Origin: Sphagnum magellanicum
Lineage: Eukaryota; Streptophyta; Sphagnopsida; Sphagnales; Sphagnaceae
Length of the DNA stretch: 64,000 nt
Assembly: GCA_021904315.1 (NCBI GenBank)
Contig: CM038912.1
Span: 11,929,061-11,993,060 of the forward strand
Direction: 5' to 3'
Positions 24,711-37,490 of the stretch are shown in pieces. Within the stretch, counting starts at the first letter, position 1; each line of letters opens with the position of its first letter. Both the position numbers and the translations under genes were made by a program. The notes beneath the pieces were generated by a model that did not search any database, had not been told where the DNA came from, and saw nothing but the letters and a program-made list of their open reading frames with translations.

Positions 24711-26206
24711 TTTATCAAGTTTTTAAAATTTTCACATTGTTCATTTACCTTGTTATATTTAAGCCTAATGTGTTGCAACATTATTTCCAAATAGGTGTAT
24801 CATCCATGATATTATTGGTTATTTACCATTTTTTTTTTGCCAACAATAATGTAATTGTTGAAAAAAAATTCATGAATTTTGTGGGAGTTCGATGAATGTT
24901 AATCAAGGTTATTTTTCAAAATTTTCATATAGGTCTATTACCAAGGATTCCTAACATTAATTAACATTAATGATGATTGTTTTAAGTGGGTTGTAACATT
25001 TTTACAAAAGTGCTAGTACAAATGGCAACCTAGGAAGTGCCTAGGTCTAGATGTGAATAAAATCTTTTTAAATTATCAATTTTTCCTTTTTTTTTAAAAA
25101 AAATTCACCAAGTTACAAAATGCAGGGACTAAATAGGGCCATCTTGAGGGTTACCTAGGGATTACCCAAGGATTGTTTAAAAGGTTACACATAGTTTACC
25201 TAGGGGCTATAAAAGGATTTCCTAAATTAATCGAGCTATTTATGGGACTACATAAATGCGTATTTAGGGGATACCTAGAATCTACTTAACTATGGGGTTA
25301 TGTAGAAGGGGCTATTTAGGGGCTACCTAGGGGTTGACTAAAGGGATACATAAGGATTACTTGAAAGCATACTTTGGTTAGGGGATACCTAAGGACTATT
25401 TAGAAGGGTTACATAAGGTTTACTTAAGAAACCACCTACGAACTTCCTAAGGATATTTAGGGGGCTATTTTTGAAACTATTTAGGGGCTATTTAGGGGGC
25501 TACTTAGGAGACTATATAAGGACTTCCTAAGTTAGTGAATATATAAGGGCCTATTTATGGGGCTACATGGGGCTATTTAAGAACTATTTAGGGGATACTT
25601 AAAGACTATGTAAAATTTTATGTCACCTTTTTAATAGCCTTTAGGTATCCCATAAGTGTAGGTTCCTAGGTGTTTCCTTAGGTAATCCCCAAATAGGTCC
25701 TAGGTAGTCCCCTAAAGTAGCCCCTAAGTATCCCATAACCCATGTAGGCCCCTAGTTGTTTTTATAGATAACCCTTTAGGTAGGCCTTATGTAGCCTCTT
25801 AAGTAAACTTTTGATAATCTTTAGGTATAGTAACCTAGGGTCAGTCTCCACATTGACAAAACGAATAATTATTTTTTCTCAAAAATTGAATTCGTTTTTA
25901 AAATTTTGAAATTATATTTTTTTTCCATCATTTACTATAATATTGTTATATGAGTAGTGAAAGTATTCACATTGTAACCTATGATAATTATGATGATTTT
26001 CAACATGTCAATTTCATATTTTCACAAAATTTCATTTCACTATTTTGAGGATTATTTAATGACGAAATTGACCTTAGGATAATGGAATCCCTAGTTGAAT
26101 TTTATGTAGCCTTTTAAATAATCCTTAAATATCCCATAGACTAGGCAAGATTTTAAATATTTCCTTGAATGCCTTATGTAACACCTAAGTAGCTCCCTAA
26201 ATACCC
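24711..26206. repeat. Degenerate CCTAGGGGCTATTTAGG-type repeat region
   Basis: From about 25020 to 25830, and again after 26060, the sequence is built from loosely repeated words such as GGGGCTA, CCTAGG, TTTAGGGG and TACCTAAGG, with the complementary CCCCTAA and GCCCCTA words in the right-hand part. It looks like a decayed short-unit satellite or the interior of an unnamed repeat. No coding region is supported. Confidence 0.5.
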
Positions 26207-26395
26207 TAGTACCTTGGCCAATTCAACACTATTTATATTATTTTCAGAAAAAAAAATTCAAAAAACATTTCTTCCAAATCAAAAAATATTGTGAAGGAAA
26301 ATAGTGAATATTTTGCAATATTCCATTTGTTGAAATGGAAATTTCAAAATTAAGTAATTATTCAATGGACATTTGTTGGAATGGCCAAGGTACTA
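26207..26395. mobile_element. MITE copy 2, TAGTACCTTGGCCA terminal inverted repeats
   Basis: This 189-bp unit has the same terminal repeats and interior as 8433-8624 (shared TTTCTTCCAAATCAAAAAAT and GTGAATATTT words, same order). It sits inside the CTAGGGG-type repeat region: related TCCTTAAAT and CCTAGATAGG words continue on its right, so it inserted into that repeat. It is non-coding. Confidence 0.87.
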
Positions 26396-29300
26396 TGATA
26401 ATCCTTAAATATCCAATAATCCTTAAATAATCCCTAGATAGGCCTTAGGTAACCCATTAAATAATGCCTTAAAAAATCTCAAACTAACCACTTAAATAAG
26501 CTTTATGTAATTCCTAAATCTCCCTTAAATATATCATAATATAATAATAAGTAAGCCCCTAGGTAGACACATAGGTGTAAAACTCACTGTATTTTTTCTG
26601 GCAATATTTCGCCATATTTTGACAAAGAAATTTGGAAATTTTTGGATTTTTTTGTTTTTTTGTTTTTTGTTTTTTTTGGTGTAAACTCGACTATATTTGC
26701 TTCTTTTTTTCTTTTTTTTTTGTCAGCTTCAATGCAAGGGTCTGAACAATAACATAACCCCACTGCAATGAAACCCAATTTTTTCAAAGCAATGAACTCC
26801 CAAAAAGCCCAGGCACAAATCCTTTAAGAAAAGTGTGCATCATGTGTGGATTGCAAGTGCAAGACTTTTTTTTTTATGGAAAGCCTCACTTTCTATATAG
26901 ACTGAGGAATCATGAACTTCGGAAAATAGTTGCAACTCAGTCTCCAATTCAATAATCAACATTTCTGTTGCTCATATTCTGAACTAGCAACTGCAAATAT
27001 GTACTCCACAACAAGACCGGTAAATAGGTTAATCCATCTACAACACAATGCAAAAATTAGGAATGATCACAAAACATACACCTTGCATATAAAAACAATG
27101 ATTGTGCTGCTTGTAATTAATGGTTTTTTTTCTTTTCCTTAGCAAAATTTTGCCACATTTTTGTGTTAAGTTCTAGTAGGTAGGATGCGTAACAATATAG
27201 AAGGATGCGTAAATCTTTTTTACTTTCATATTTTGTTTATAGCCAGATTTGGCTAAATTGTCTTATGGACGATCCCTACTTCAACAAACATCATAAAATA
27301 GACCCGCAAGAAAAAAACCACTAGTTGCAATCTACTAATTGTATTTATTCCTCAAGTGAAAAAATTGGCAACACAACCATAACTTTGCTATAATTGCTAA
27401 CAAAAATGTGCAGATCATTTTAGGTCAAAACTCAGGCACACGGGACATGTACCTATTTGCAAATTTGCATCAACAAATGTTCTCAAATTGTACTCCTCTA
27501 TTTAGTTTCCTTGATTTCGGAAAGTGCACAAAAACCGCATTTTTTGCTTCCCCTCTTTATACTGAACACATCAGTTGATGGTCCAGTTATGAGGTCCTTG
27601 GGAGTCACCACGGAGGTTGAAATGCTGAAGGACTTGTGTTCAATGGGGCCCTTGATGGCCATTGGGTTGGAAGTGGGCCTGGCAGGGCATGGAGATCATG
27701 TGCCAAAGAAAGAGGAAAATGGAATTGCTTCCCCACATTTCTGAGAACAAGTCTTCTGTATCTTATGATCAAGTAATGTATGAAAAATGCCACTCTGACT
27801 TGGATCATGGTCTTAATAGGAACTTGTTGCATGTCGAACCCCACTATCAGATCTTGCATATGGCATAATGCAGTAGAGCTCAAGTAAATGTTGATGCTAT
27901 GATAAGAACCTTGTTCAAGACATTGGTTTTGATTGTATCAAGGTTGGCATTGTCAGAAACAAGTGGTGCAAGAATTAGCTCTCAGCTCAGTCCACACTAT
28001 GGCATGTGTCGTGCTTTTTCGACCTCCATTTGTCAGCCCTGGTCGTAAACCCCAGATTTATCATCAGCAGCTGTTCTCTTCAAAGAATGGTTACATTGTT
28101 GTAATCCTAATATTATAAGAAGACATGTTCTTTTGACCATTTCCTGAAGAGGTTGCTTTGGTAAGGGAGTTTGTCTGGATGGAGAAAAGACTACATTGTG
28201 AAAGAAGCATGAAAAAATGTGCAAGTGCATGTGATGGGCAAGGTAGGTAAAGGGGGAAAAATAGCAAGGTGACCGAGATGCCAAGCATGTTAGCTTTAAA
28301 GACACGGGTCTCAGCAATCTCCTTTTAGTCAACTTTGGCAGAAGCCAAACAATCACTTGTAAAATGCCTTGTTAGTTTCCTGATGCAAAAAAAAATCACA
28401 CATTCAAATGGATCCCTTCACAAAGCATTCTAAAGGCCTCCTAAATCTTAAACCCTAAACCCTACATCCTCAAGAATGAGATGGAAATACATTTGTCCTA
28501 TTATTCACTGCTCTCATTTCCACTTCTCACACTAACCCAAATTGCCAAATTCTTGACCATTTCACATGGTCATTGCTGGAGCTCCTGAGTATGTATCCTC
28601 CTTTGATGAACTCTTGAGCTTGTTCAAGTCTTCTGGGCATAAACCAAAACAATAATTCCCATCAGATCCTTAACATTAACAAGCTACAAATTGCTTGCTC
28701 ATTATTGTTGCACCTCATATAGCACTTTACACGAGTCCCAAGATAGCAAATGCCAAAGGAGAGGGTAGGAAAATCCCAAAGGAGAATGCGGGAGTCATGT
28801 TGGTTTCATTCTACCTTTCCACCACTAACAAAGCTTTTAAAGCAAAGGAAGAAAACATCTGACAAATGTCAAGAACCACATAAGAACTCATTAAGGCAAC
28901 GAACAAACAAACTTACTGACAAAACTTTGATGATTCCTTTGGGGATAAACAATTATATGTCCCTGCCCCTTACATGACCACCTTTGTGGGCCCTTGCAAA
29001 ATTGTAGCAGTAAGCCTCCTGGCTTATGAAACCTCAGCAAGAATTAATCTTCAACCATTTTTCCTTCCACCCAATCTCCAAAACATAAAATTCAAGCTCA
29101 GACACATCCAAAGCAAAGATTTAACGTCAGCAATTTGAAGCAAAGATTCAGGAAAATCCTTCAAATTTTTTTTTTCCTATCACCTTATTTCAGAAACCAC
29201 AGAAATGAAGCTCAAGCATTTGAAATGCAAAGACCTCTAAGTTTGAAAATAAAAATAGCTAAACCTTGAGAAGACCTTCAATAGCCTCTTGTGATTAATC

Positions 29301-30200
29301 CTCAAATCCAAACGACCTAGTTAAGGATAGCTTGGGAACAAGGGTTACAACTTGACCTAGATTCCAAAAAGTCGCAACGATGTTCAATAAAGGCAACAAA
29401 ATCAACTCATCATACTAGTGCACAAATGTGGCAACATGATTTTTGCCAATGTGATCCATGACCACCCTCCATGCCTTTAGAATATGAATTAAGCATTATT
29501 GCAAGCATCCTATGAGGATTTTTTCTAAAACCTAATTTTTTTTTTGTAAAACTAAAAAAAGGACAATGTTGGGCCCCAATTAGCCTAACCCAATTTTTGT
29601 TAAGATTAGGTAGTCGGCTAATAGAGTTTTGGGGGTAACCTTAGGTTCATGGGATTGGATCTTGTTTCGAATGGACTACGAAGGGGAGAGTGCCCTAAAT
29701 AGGATAAGGTGGAAGTAGGTTGGCTAGATTAGGTTAAGATAGGGTTATCATGTCTTGATTAAACTAGTTAAGTCTATTGGATAGAAAGGTACAAGTAGGA
29801 GGGAGGTGGCTTTTAGGAAAGTGCCAAGAATTAGGGTTAGGTTAGGACAACAACAATACTTTCCCTTTGAAGTTGGGAAGGGGATGGGAAGCATTATTGA
29901 CTACTCTTCCACCTTGCTAAGTAATGAATGAAGGAGTGAGAAAGAGTGAGGATTGGTGATGATGTTGGGCTATTAAGGGGTTGGGCAAATCATGAAGATG
30001 CAAGATGGGGCAAGGGGGGCAATTGTTACATCATGGGGAGGTGAGTTTCTAAGGAGGGCAGCCCCCTAATCAAGTGATGAAAGGGGAGGCAAAAAATAAT
30101 GTTTGTGGAAAATGGCAATTACTCAATGAAAGATTATTGGTGTTGTTCCACTCAAGAGTTAAGGGGGAAAGAGGGATGAGGTACTAGGAAATAGTGCTTG
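26396..30200. other. Unassigned intergenic sequence
   Basis: No host gene or named repeat is recognised. Frames of 60-107 codons (27457-27744, 27605-27883 minus, 28033-28356 minus, 28750-28977) overlap each other and lack domains. The 27.5-29.3 kb part has a more balanced base composition than its surroundings and could be an old element or gene relic. Two AACCCTA telomere-like units near 28448 are too few to matter. Confidence 0.4.
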
Positions 30201-30567
30201 GTCTTGCAAGTTAAGAGTAAAAAAGAAAAGAAAAGAAAACAATGTTGTTGTGAAACCTAAGAACAAAAAGTAAGGATCTACCCTCTTGTAATTTAAGTAA
30301 AAGAAGATAGGAAAAGAAATTTGGTCTCAAGGAGTTGAGACAAATAGTGTTGTTAACAAGGTTGTGAGTGGAGGTAGGATAAAAAAGAAGAGTTGCTAGT
30401 AGACAAGACAATGTTGTATCAAGTAGGAATAGGAGCTTGGTGGAGAGGAGATTCACAACTAGGGTCTAAATAACCCCATATAAATCTCTTTTCTTTTTTA
30501 TGGGTGAAGCTTTGTTTTGAGGAATATTGTTCCTAGTTGTTGCATGTGTTGTGTGTGTGTTCTTGGG

Positions 30568-31035
30568 TGTGATTCCCCAATTTAAGGTTGTGGTTAATAT
30601 AGCCAGAGCAAGAGGATATGGTTGTGAATAGGAAAGGTAATTATTGTCTAGATCAAATAAGGCAAAAATAAATAAATTATATACACATTCATAGAGATAG
30701 AAGGAGTTCATTTCGTAATGGGTTGTGATTCCCTAGTTTAGGGTTATGGTTAGTTATAACAAAAGTAAAATGATAGTGTTGTGAATAGGAAAAGTAGATG
30801 TTGTTTGGATTAGACAAGGCAGGAGGAAGTAAATTATATTCATAGTGAAAGAAAGAGATAGAGGGAGTTCATATTTTTAATGGGTTGTGATTCCCTAGTT
30901 TAGGGTTGTGGTCGGTTATAGCTAAAGTAAAAGGATAGTGTTATGAATAAAAAAGGTAGCTATTGTTTACATATGACAAGGTCAGAGGGAGTAGATTATA
31001 TCCATACACACACATAGGGAATTCATTTCCTATTT
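30568..31035 (+). repeat. Tandem repeat, unit about 156-162 bp, three copies
   Basis: TGTGATTCCC followed by a TTTA-GGTT-TGG segment recurs at 30568, 30724 and 30886. Each unit continues with GTGAATAGGAAA-like and AAATTATAT-CAT-like words and ends with a GAGTTCAT or GAATTCAT word. Units are roughly 80 percent alike by eye. No coding frame spans the array. Confidence 0.8.
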
Positions 31036-31177
31036 GTGACACTCATTGGATATCCTCCAAGGGGCAAGGGGGAGTGGCCTAGATTGAATTGTTAGACAAA
31101 GCTAATTTTGCGTTTAACAGATACAACATGTTAATGATTTGTACAACCATCTACCATATAAAATCTCTATATCTTGA

Positions 31178-31528
31178 TCAAATTTCACATACTATAGTCA
31201 AAAAATAATAGCAGTTCAACACACATTGTACTCCCTCTTCATCATCCCCATGATTGCCAAAATAATGCATCATGTAATTCAACCTTATACACTTATTCAA
31301 CACACATTGATGGACAACAAGATTCAAGGTTTCAATTACTACTTGAGCAATTGCCCATGTAAAGCCATTGGGAACCCTAGATTGCAAAAATGAACTCCAT
31401 GTGAAATATATGTTGATTGCATGAACATCCTCCAAGGTTTTTTGGAATAAATTAACCTTGGAAGCAAAATGTGCACTACACAAAAACATGACATCAATGA
31501 TTATGACATTTTGTGAATACGTTTTCAT
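31178..31528 (-). other. Unrecognised open frame, 116 codons
   Basis: One of the longer uninterrupted frames outside the transposons, with a mixed composition unlike simple AT-rich translation (for example FASKVNLFQKTLEDVH and YFGNHGDDEEGVQ). I do not recognise a family. It has no visible promoter context or neighbour. It may be an exon or captured gene fragment, or a chance frame. Confidence 0.25.
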
Positions 31529-31539
31529 TCAAACTGTGT

Positions 31540-32010
31540 AAGCATGTAAAGACATTTACTTATGCACAATCAACAAGTCTTTGTCGTTGGTGTTATTACA
31601 TGACTAGGGTTAACAATTATAATCATTTGTATGACTACATGTATTACTAAGGGTAATTGGGTAGTACCCACAACTTACCTTCAATATACCTATTATCTAG
31701 TTAAGTAGGTAGGTATTAGGTGGGTGAAAACACAATATAATGAACTAGAGGTGCCAAGGTTGAAGTATTTTTCCAAGGACTGTGTTTGACATGTGGCATT
31801 CATGTGTCGGTTTATTCTCCCACAATTTTCATTTTTCATTCTAAGTTTACAACTATGTGCTAAATATAAATATTTTTTTATAACATCTTGATCATATATG
31901 ATATATATTATGCATTCATGTTCTTTACCACCTAATTTAATGAATAATTTTTGTTTAAAATGTCATAGCTTAACATCAACATCCACAAATCAAACATTAT
32001 TGTCACAATT
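31540..32010. other. AT-rich spacer with a short AGGT tract
   Basis: No gene is seen. A short TAGGTAGGTATTAGGTGGG tract at about 31704-31722 resembles the CACTA-associated AGGT blocks. Confidence 0.4.
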
Positions 32011-32164
32011 CACTACAACAAAAGGTGTCCTTGTACGTTAAATGATTTCATTGGATTTTGAATGAATTCATTAGTTGTAGTGAATGGGGATCAACAAAGA
32101 AGTAGTGAATTCACTAATCTAGTGAATAGGGACTAGTGAACTGCACCCACATTTTGTAGTAGTG
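32011..32164. mobile_element. Small CACTA-ended MITE
   Basis: A 154-bp unit beginning CACTACAACAAAAGGTG and ending CATTTTGTAGTAGTG, which read inward is CACTACTACAAAATG. The termini form an imperfect inverted repeat with the CACTA signature. The flanks are ATT on the left and GTT on the right, so a 3-bp duplication is only partly preserved. Gypsy copy 2 begins five bases to its right. Confidence 0.6.
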
Positions 32165-32168
32165 GTTG

Positions 32169-32965
32169 TGTAACACGAAATTAAGTCGCCACACCAGTGT
32201 GAACATTTCCTGATCTTGGAAGTTAAGTTTACTTGATTAGCCATCTCTTTTGTGGCGGCTACCTCTCCATTACTATTGCATGGAAGTGCATGGGAAACCT
32301 CTCTCTGGGTGTGTGTGAGATGTTGTACAAGAAGGAATGAATGGCAGCAACTATTGAATGAGCATGGAGGCTAATCACGCGTGGTAGAGGCGGCGCCGAA
32401 TTATGGTGAGGAATGGAGCTGCAATTATGAGTTGAGGCAGTTTTGGAGGTGCGGAAAAGAGAAGTGATGGAGGGGGTCCTCATATTTTTTTGGTCGGCAG
32501 AATAGCCAATAAAAAGGAGGAACACCGACGATGGTTGATGAGCATAAAGATGCACAAATAGACGTTGAAGAGAATTTTTAGGCTCTGGCTAGTTGTTGAA
32601 GTTTTCCGTTGCGCCAACAAATTAGCTGGACCATTAAGCATGACTTGTAGGATCAGCTGAGGAGCATCGGAACTGAGGTGTTTTTAGTCTTTTGATGTAT
32701 GCCTTGCAGCAAGGATGTCTGTACTCTTTGGACCTTTTTGAATGAAGGTGTAAGCTCAGATTTTGATGATCAGAATTTGCTGGTTGTGCACAAGTGTCAA
32801 TGATGTCTGAGTGAAGTGATCAGTAGCAGTAGGCAACAAAGTTTTGGATGAGTCAGAAAGAAAGATCAGAATGTGTCGATTGGTTTTGGGATCGCACAAA
32901 ACTGAGTTCCATGTAGGGACATCAGATCGTCTAGTGGTTGAAGGGTCTTGGAACCCTCTCTCTTT
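32169..32965 (+). repeat. 5' LTR of gypsy copy 2
   Basis: It starts TGTAACACGAAATTAAGTC, like the LTRs of copy 1, and ends in CCCTCTCTTT just before the primer-binding site. It is about 797 bases long. Its middle part is more diverged from copy 1 than the two LTRs of copy 1 are from each other, so this is a distinct lineage within the family. Confidence 0.88.
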
Positions 32966-32977
32966 TGGTATCAGAGT
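32966..32977 (+). promoter_or_regulatory. Primer-binding site, gypsy copy 2
   Basis: TGGTATCAGAG matches the initiator Met tRNA site of copies 1 and 3 and directly follows the pyrimidine-rich LTR end. Confidence 0.85.
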
Positions 32978-33014
32978 TAGTTCGGTAGTTTCGATAGAAC
33001 CTATAGAGGTTTAG

Positions 33015-33680
33015 GTGGAATGTATCATGTTTTCATCCGGTGCAGATGAGGTGGGAGTAGAAGAACTAACACAGGAGATTCATGAACAACAACTCGTTAG
33101 TAGGTTCAATTTTCTAACTACTCAGTGTGGACCACAGAGAGGAGCGGTAGTGCTGCATTTCCTGGGTTTTGGTGTGATAACACTTGTAGGAATAGATCTA
33201 GAGGAAGCCCGAATCAGAGACATAGCAGTAGAGATAATTCATAATGGCTTTCATACACGCGTTGAGGTTTGGTTGAAGGTGAGAAATGGAACAGAGGGAT
33301 GGGTGTTAGTATCACAGCTATAAACATAATGCTACTACACTTCATACCTTGCGTAGAGTAACGCCTATGTTCACTGAGAGACAGCGTGGTGTGCTGAGGT
33401 TGGGAGACATTTGGATTCCCAAGGCTGTTGTCTCACCTAACCATTTTGCCAGATTTTACATACCTGGTGTGGAGGATCTGTTCTAGACTGGAGATCGTCT
33501 TGTCAGGGTGGAACATGCTGGATCGAGGTCTCGTCTTATAAGCTGGAGAGTGTGGCGCGATCTAGAAGGGAAGTGGCAGTTGCAGCAGGAATCCGCAAAT
33601 GAGTACTGTTTTTCTATTTTTCCATCTAATTTTGCACCTTTAAGACCAGTGGCTGAGGGAGCTCAGTCTGAGTTTGATGT
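33015..33680 (+). other. Leader region of gypsy copy 2 (pre-gag)
   Basis: An open stretch at 33015-33323 carries the same leader peptide as copy 1 (GVEELTQEIHEQQL, then a GFGVITLVGIDLEEAR segment). A second block at about 33440-33680 resembles the stretch at 58984-59238 in copy 3 (FYIPGVEDL; a W-R-V-W-R-D-L-E-G block). Function unknown. Conservation between copies argues that this leader was translated in the active family. Confidence 0.55.
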
Positions 33681-33831
33681 GTAGCTTGAATGACATCTGT
33701 TTTTCTCAAGAGTCAGAACTGAGTTGCAGAGGCTGAGAAACTTGTTGATTCTGTTGACACCTATTTGTTATTTAAGGATTGTGTGTTCTAAGCGGTATTA
33801 CAATTTTTGTTTGTTGCTGCATATTTGCGAA

Positions 33832-35510
33832 ATGACCAGTCCCCAGGGAATGGATGAGCTATTCTGGGGACGAGACCATGAAGATGTTAATGATTGGGCA
33901 GAACGACTCACCATGGCTGCTAAGGTGCGAGACCTGAATGGAAACAAACTCTTCAAGATTGCCAAGTTGAATCTGAGGGGTCGCGCCAAGGAATGGTTCA
34001 AGAGGTTGTAGCCGGCACTCGCCGATTGGGCGGAACTAAGGACGCTGATAATACAGAAGTATGGGGATGTTGATGCTAATGACATTAGGATGAAATTGGA
34101 TGCCATCAAGCAAGAACCTAAGGAGAGAGTTCAAAAGTATTTTGAACGTCTCAACAAATTGTTTCAGAAGGGTCGGCTACTGGACACCGAGTAGAAGAGG
34201 AGATTCCTGGCCAGGTTGAGGCCAGAGATTCGAAAATTGTGTGTGGTGAGAACGTTTGCAGACATTGAAAAATTGATTGGTGTTACGACGAAAGTGGAAA
34301 GAGTTCTGGGCGAGCTTGGGGAAACTCCGTATGAACCTCTGAAAGAGAAACAAGAAGAGGAGTCCTCCCAGACTCAGGTCACTACTCTAAACAATACCCT
34401 CATTAATTACTTCAAGGGGGCTGTGCCGAATCTAGAAGCATCATCGTCTTCCACGCTGTTTGGAGGATGCCAAATCTGCAAAGGAAGGGACCATATGGCC
34501 ACCACCTGTCCAAGGTTGAATGAAGCACAGCCAAAATGTGCCAAGTGCAAAATGCCTCATAGGATAGAAAATTGTGGCATAAAATGTTCCTTCTACTCAG
34601 GATTGGGGCATTCTGAAGACCGGTGCTGGAAAAAGCCCAAGGATGGGAAATTACAATCTGGAGCAGCAAACTTCTTGGAGGTGTTGTTGAATGATGAGAC
34701 AGTAACCGAGCAATAGCTTAACAAGCTGTGTGGTAATGAAAACCTGTTCTCTTATACCCGAATGCCAAGGAGGAGAACTCCTATCGAGGTGACACCAGAA
34801 AGGGCTGGGCCGATCCCTGAAGCTGCAGGGGAAGGTGTAGGTCGGGATACGTTAGTTAGATCCAAAATCCTTTCACACTTCATAAAGGGAAAGATTTCCC
34901 TCTCATCGATGGAAACCAGTTTGATGATCCCTGGAGAACTGGAGCACCTTGAGAGTTTAGTGAAACTGGCAAGGAGAAAGAAGGATTCAGAAACAACTGA
35001 GAATCAAATGTTAGTAGTTTCTGCGATTCCGTCGTTAAGGAAGATCTACATCAACAAGACTCATCGAAGCAAGACTCTGCATTTGTTGGTGGAGATCAGC
35101 AACTACGTTGTAGAAGGTTTGGTGGATACTAGAGCTTCCATGTTTGTTATGGCTGCAGCTGTAGTTAGAGAGTTGGGCATGATGCATCTTGTGACAGGAA
35201 CTGAAACCTACAAGACCGCATCAGGAGTGATCACTCAGGCCTTAGGAAGGATTGATGAGATACCAGTCAAGGTAGGAGGTGTACAGTGCGCCATGACCTT
35301 TATGGTTGTGGACACGGACAGTTACAACGTGCTTTTTGGACTGGACTTTCTGATGAAAATTAGAGCAGTAGTGGATGTGGAACGAAACCCGCTGCAAATA
35401 AGACATGGTCCTGGGACCAATGTGGAGGTGTTACCGTTGACGATGGTGAACTTGCTGCAGAGGATGAATTCGGGAGCTTTGGAGCAGGAGGTGTTGACCA
35501 CATGGAAAGA
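33832..35510 (+). pseudogene. gag: gag and protease region of gypsy copy 2 (fossil)
   Basis: The gag start MTSPQGMDELFWGRDHED is clear, followed by the FKIAKLNLRGRAKEWFKRL core, three zinc knuckles at about 34465-34625, and a protease-like segment from about 35050 with the surrounding strands (NYVVEGL, MAAAVVREL, VGGVQCAMTFMVVDTDSY) as in copy 1. The copy is dead. Confidence 0.85.
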
Positions 35511-36234
35511 CACACGCGCCGATCGAGATTCCGACTGGACACCAGAACAGGGTTAGACAATTGTGACCAAGGAGGACGATGTATACACCTCGAATTCTGA
35601 TGATGACACTGATAACAATGGATACTATGATTCGGAATCTAATCAGTTGAAGCAAACTAACTGCAAGGATGAATTTGCAGATGCTGATTTTGAGGAATTG
35701 GTGAACTCGGAAGGGCCATAAGAAATGCTGCGACTGATGCTACAAGAGCAAGGTGACGAGTTCATGACGGAAGAGGTCACCGATTCAGATGATTACGCAG
35801 ATTGGATTAGATGGGTCTCTGATGCAGAACAAAGCAAATAGGCTGTGTATGAATCCATACAAGATTCACCTGTCCCATTGCTGCTGCAGCAACCCAGCCC
35901 AGCCCACAATTCTTCGATTCCAGTGCTGTTGTAGACTGCCCAGGTGAAAGATGGTAACTTTGATTGCAAACCCGCTGAGAAATTAGCGTCTTCTAACCAT
36001 TAGGAAATGGACAATAGGTGGAGAGAAATCTGCCAACAAATCAGGATGGACACCGAATTGGATGATGAAGGACAGCAGCAGATTTGGGGAATTCTGGAGT
36101 GGTTCCAAGATGTCTTTGCTTGGAACAAGGGAGAACTCAGCTGTTATACCATAGGAGAGGATTGTATAGACACGCAAGGACTCCCACCTTGTAGAGCATC
36201 TCCTGGTCGATTATCTTACTAGGAGGAGGCTGAA

Positions 36235-37490
36235 GTAAAAAGACAAATAGATGTTCTGGTAAATTTGGGTAAGATGAGGCCTAGCAACTCCAAGTATGCC
36301 TGTCGGGTAACGCTGCTAGTAAAGAAAGATGGGAGTAGGCGTTTCTGTGGAGACTATCGACCACTCAACGCATAAACGCGTCGAAATTCATTTTCGATGC
36401 CACTCGTGGAGGATGTAATTGATCAATTGGGAAACTCATCATGGTTCACTGCCTTAGACCTGCAGTCGGATTTTTGGCAAATTCGGATGGCTCCAAAAGA
36501 CATAAAGAAGACCGCTCTAATTACTAAGATTGGATTGTATGACTAGACGGTTATGCCATTTGGACTGAAGAATGCAATGAGTACATTCACACGAACCATG
36601 TCAGAAGTCTTTAAGGACTTGGGTAGCAAATTTCTGAAGGTATTCGTTGATGACCTCAATGTACACAGTGAGAGTTGGGGGGAGCATCTCCAACATCTGA
36701 ATGCAGTTCTCTACAAACTCAAGAAAGTAAATCTCAAACTGAACCCAAACAAATGTTACTTTGCTACCAAGTCCATCACATTTCTGGGCCATGTGGTAAG
36801 CAAGGAGGGCACCAGGCTAGATCCTGGGAAGATCAAAGTAGTTCTGCATTTCCCAACACCGAAGACAGTCACCAGTGTCAGGTCGTTCTTAGGTCTGACA
36901 GGTTATTAGCGAAAGTACATTCGAGGCTATTTGAGATTAGCGGGTCCTCTGTTTGAATTGACAAGGAAGGATGTTGCATTTGTGTGGGATGTGGGCTGTC
37001 AACAGGCATACCAGGCATTGAAGGCAGCGCTGGTGGATGCGCCTGTGCTCACACAACCAGATTTTAAAAGAACATTCTAGCTGGATGTAGACTGGTCGCC
37101 CAAGCGTGTTGGAGCTATATTGTCACAGAAAAAAGGCAGGTTTGAGAAGGTGGTAGCGTATGCTAACAAGAGCCTGACAAAGGCACAGAGAAAGTTCCAC
37201 CCTATGGAAGGGGAATGTTACGCGCTAATCTGGGGCATCATGCATTTCAGGCAATACTTGCACAGGAATCATTTCATTCTACACACAGACCACAAGCCAC
37301 TTGAATGGTTGGCTACTGTGTCAGATGTGAATGGCAGGAAAGGAAGGTGGGTAGACATGCTACAAGATTTTAGCTTCAAGATAATACATCGACCAGGACT
37401 CAGGCATATAAACGTCAATGCTTTGAGCAGGAATCCAGTTGGAGCAGCTGCTGATGATGATGACTTCAGTGAAGAGATATAAGACATTGC
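36235..37490 (+). pseudogene. pol: Reverse transcriptase and RNase H region of gypsy copy 2 (fossil)
   Basis: RT blocks appear in family order, including the catalytic FVDDLNVHS near 36643-36670 and a VVSKEGTRLD thumb segment. These are followed by RNase H with the KFHPMEGECYALIWGIMHFR block and HTDHKPLEWL at about 37282-37315, then a LRHINVNALSRNP tail. Known Ty3/gypsy order; fossil copy. Confidence 0.88.

Noticed and set aside
28447-28467. TAAACCCTAAACCCTA as an interstitial telomere
   Set aside because: Two units only; expected by chance in a window of this size and composition.
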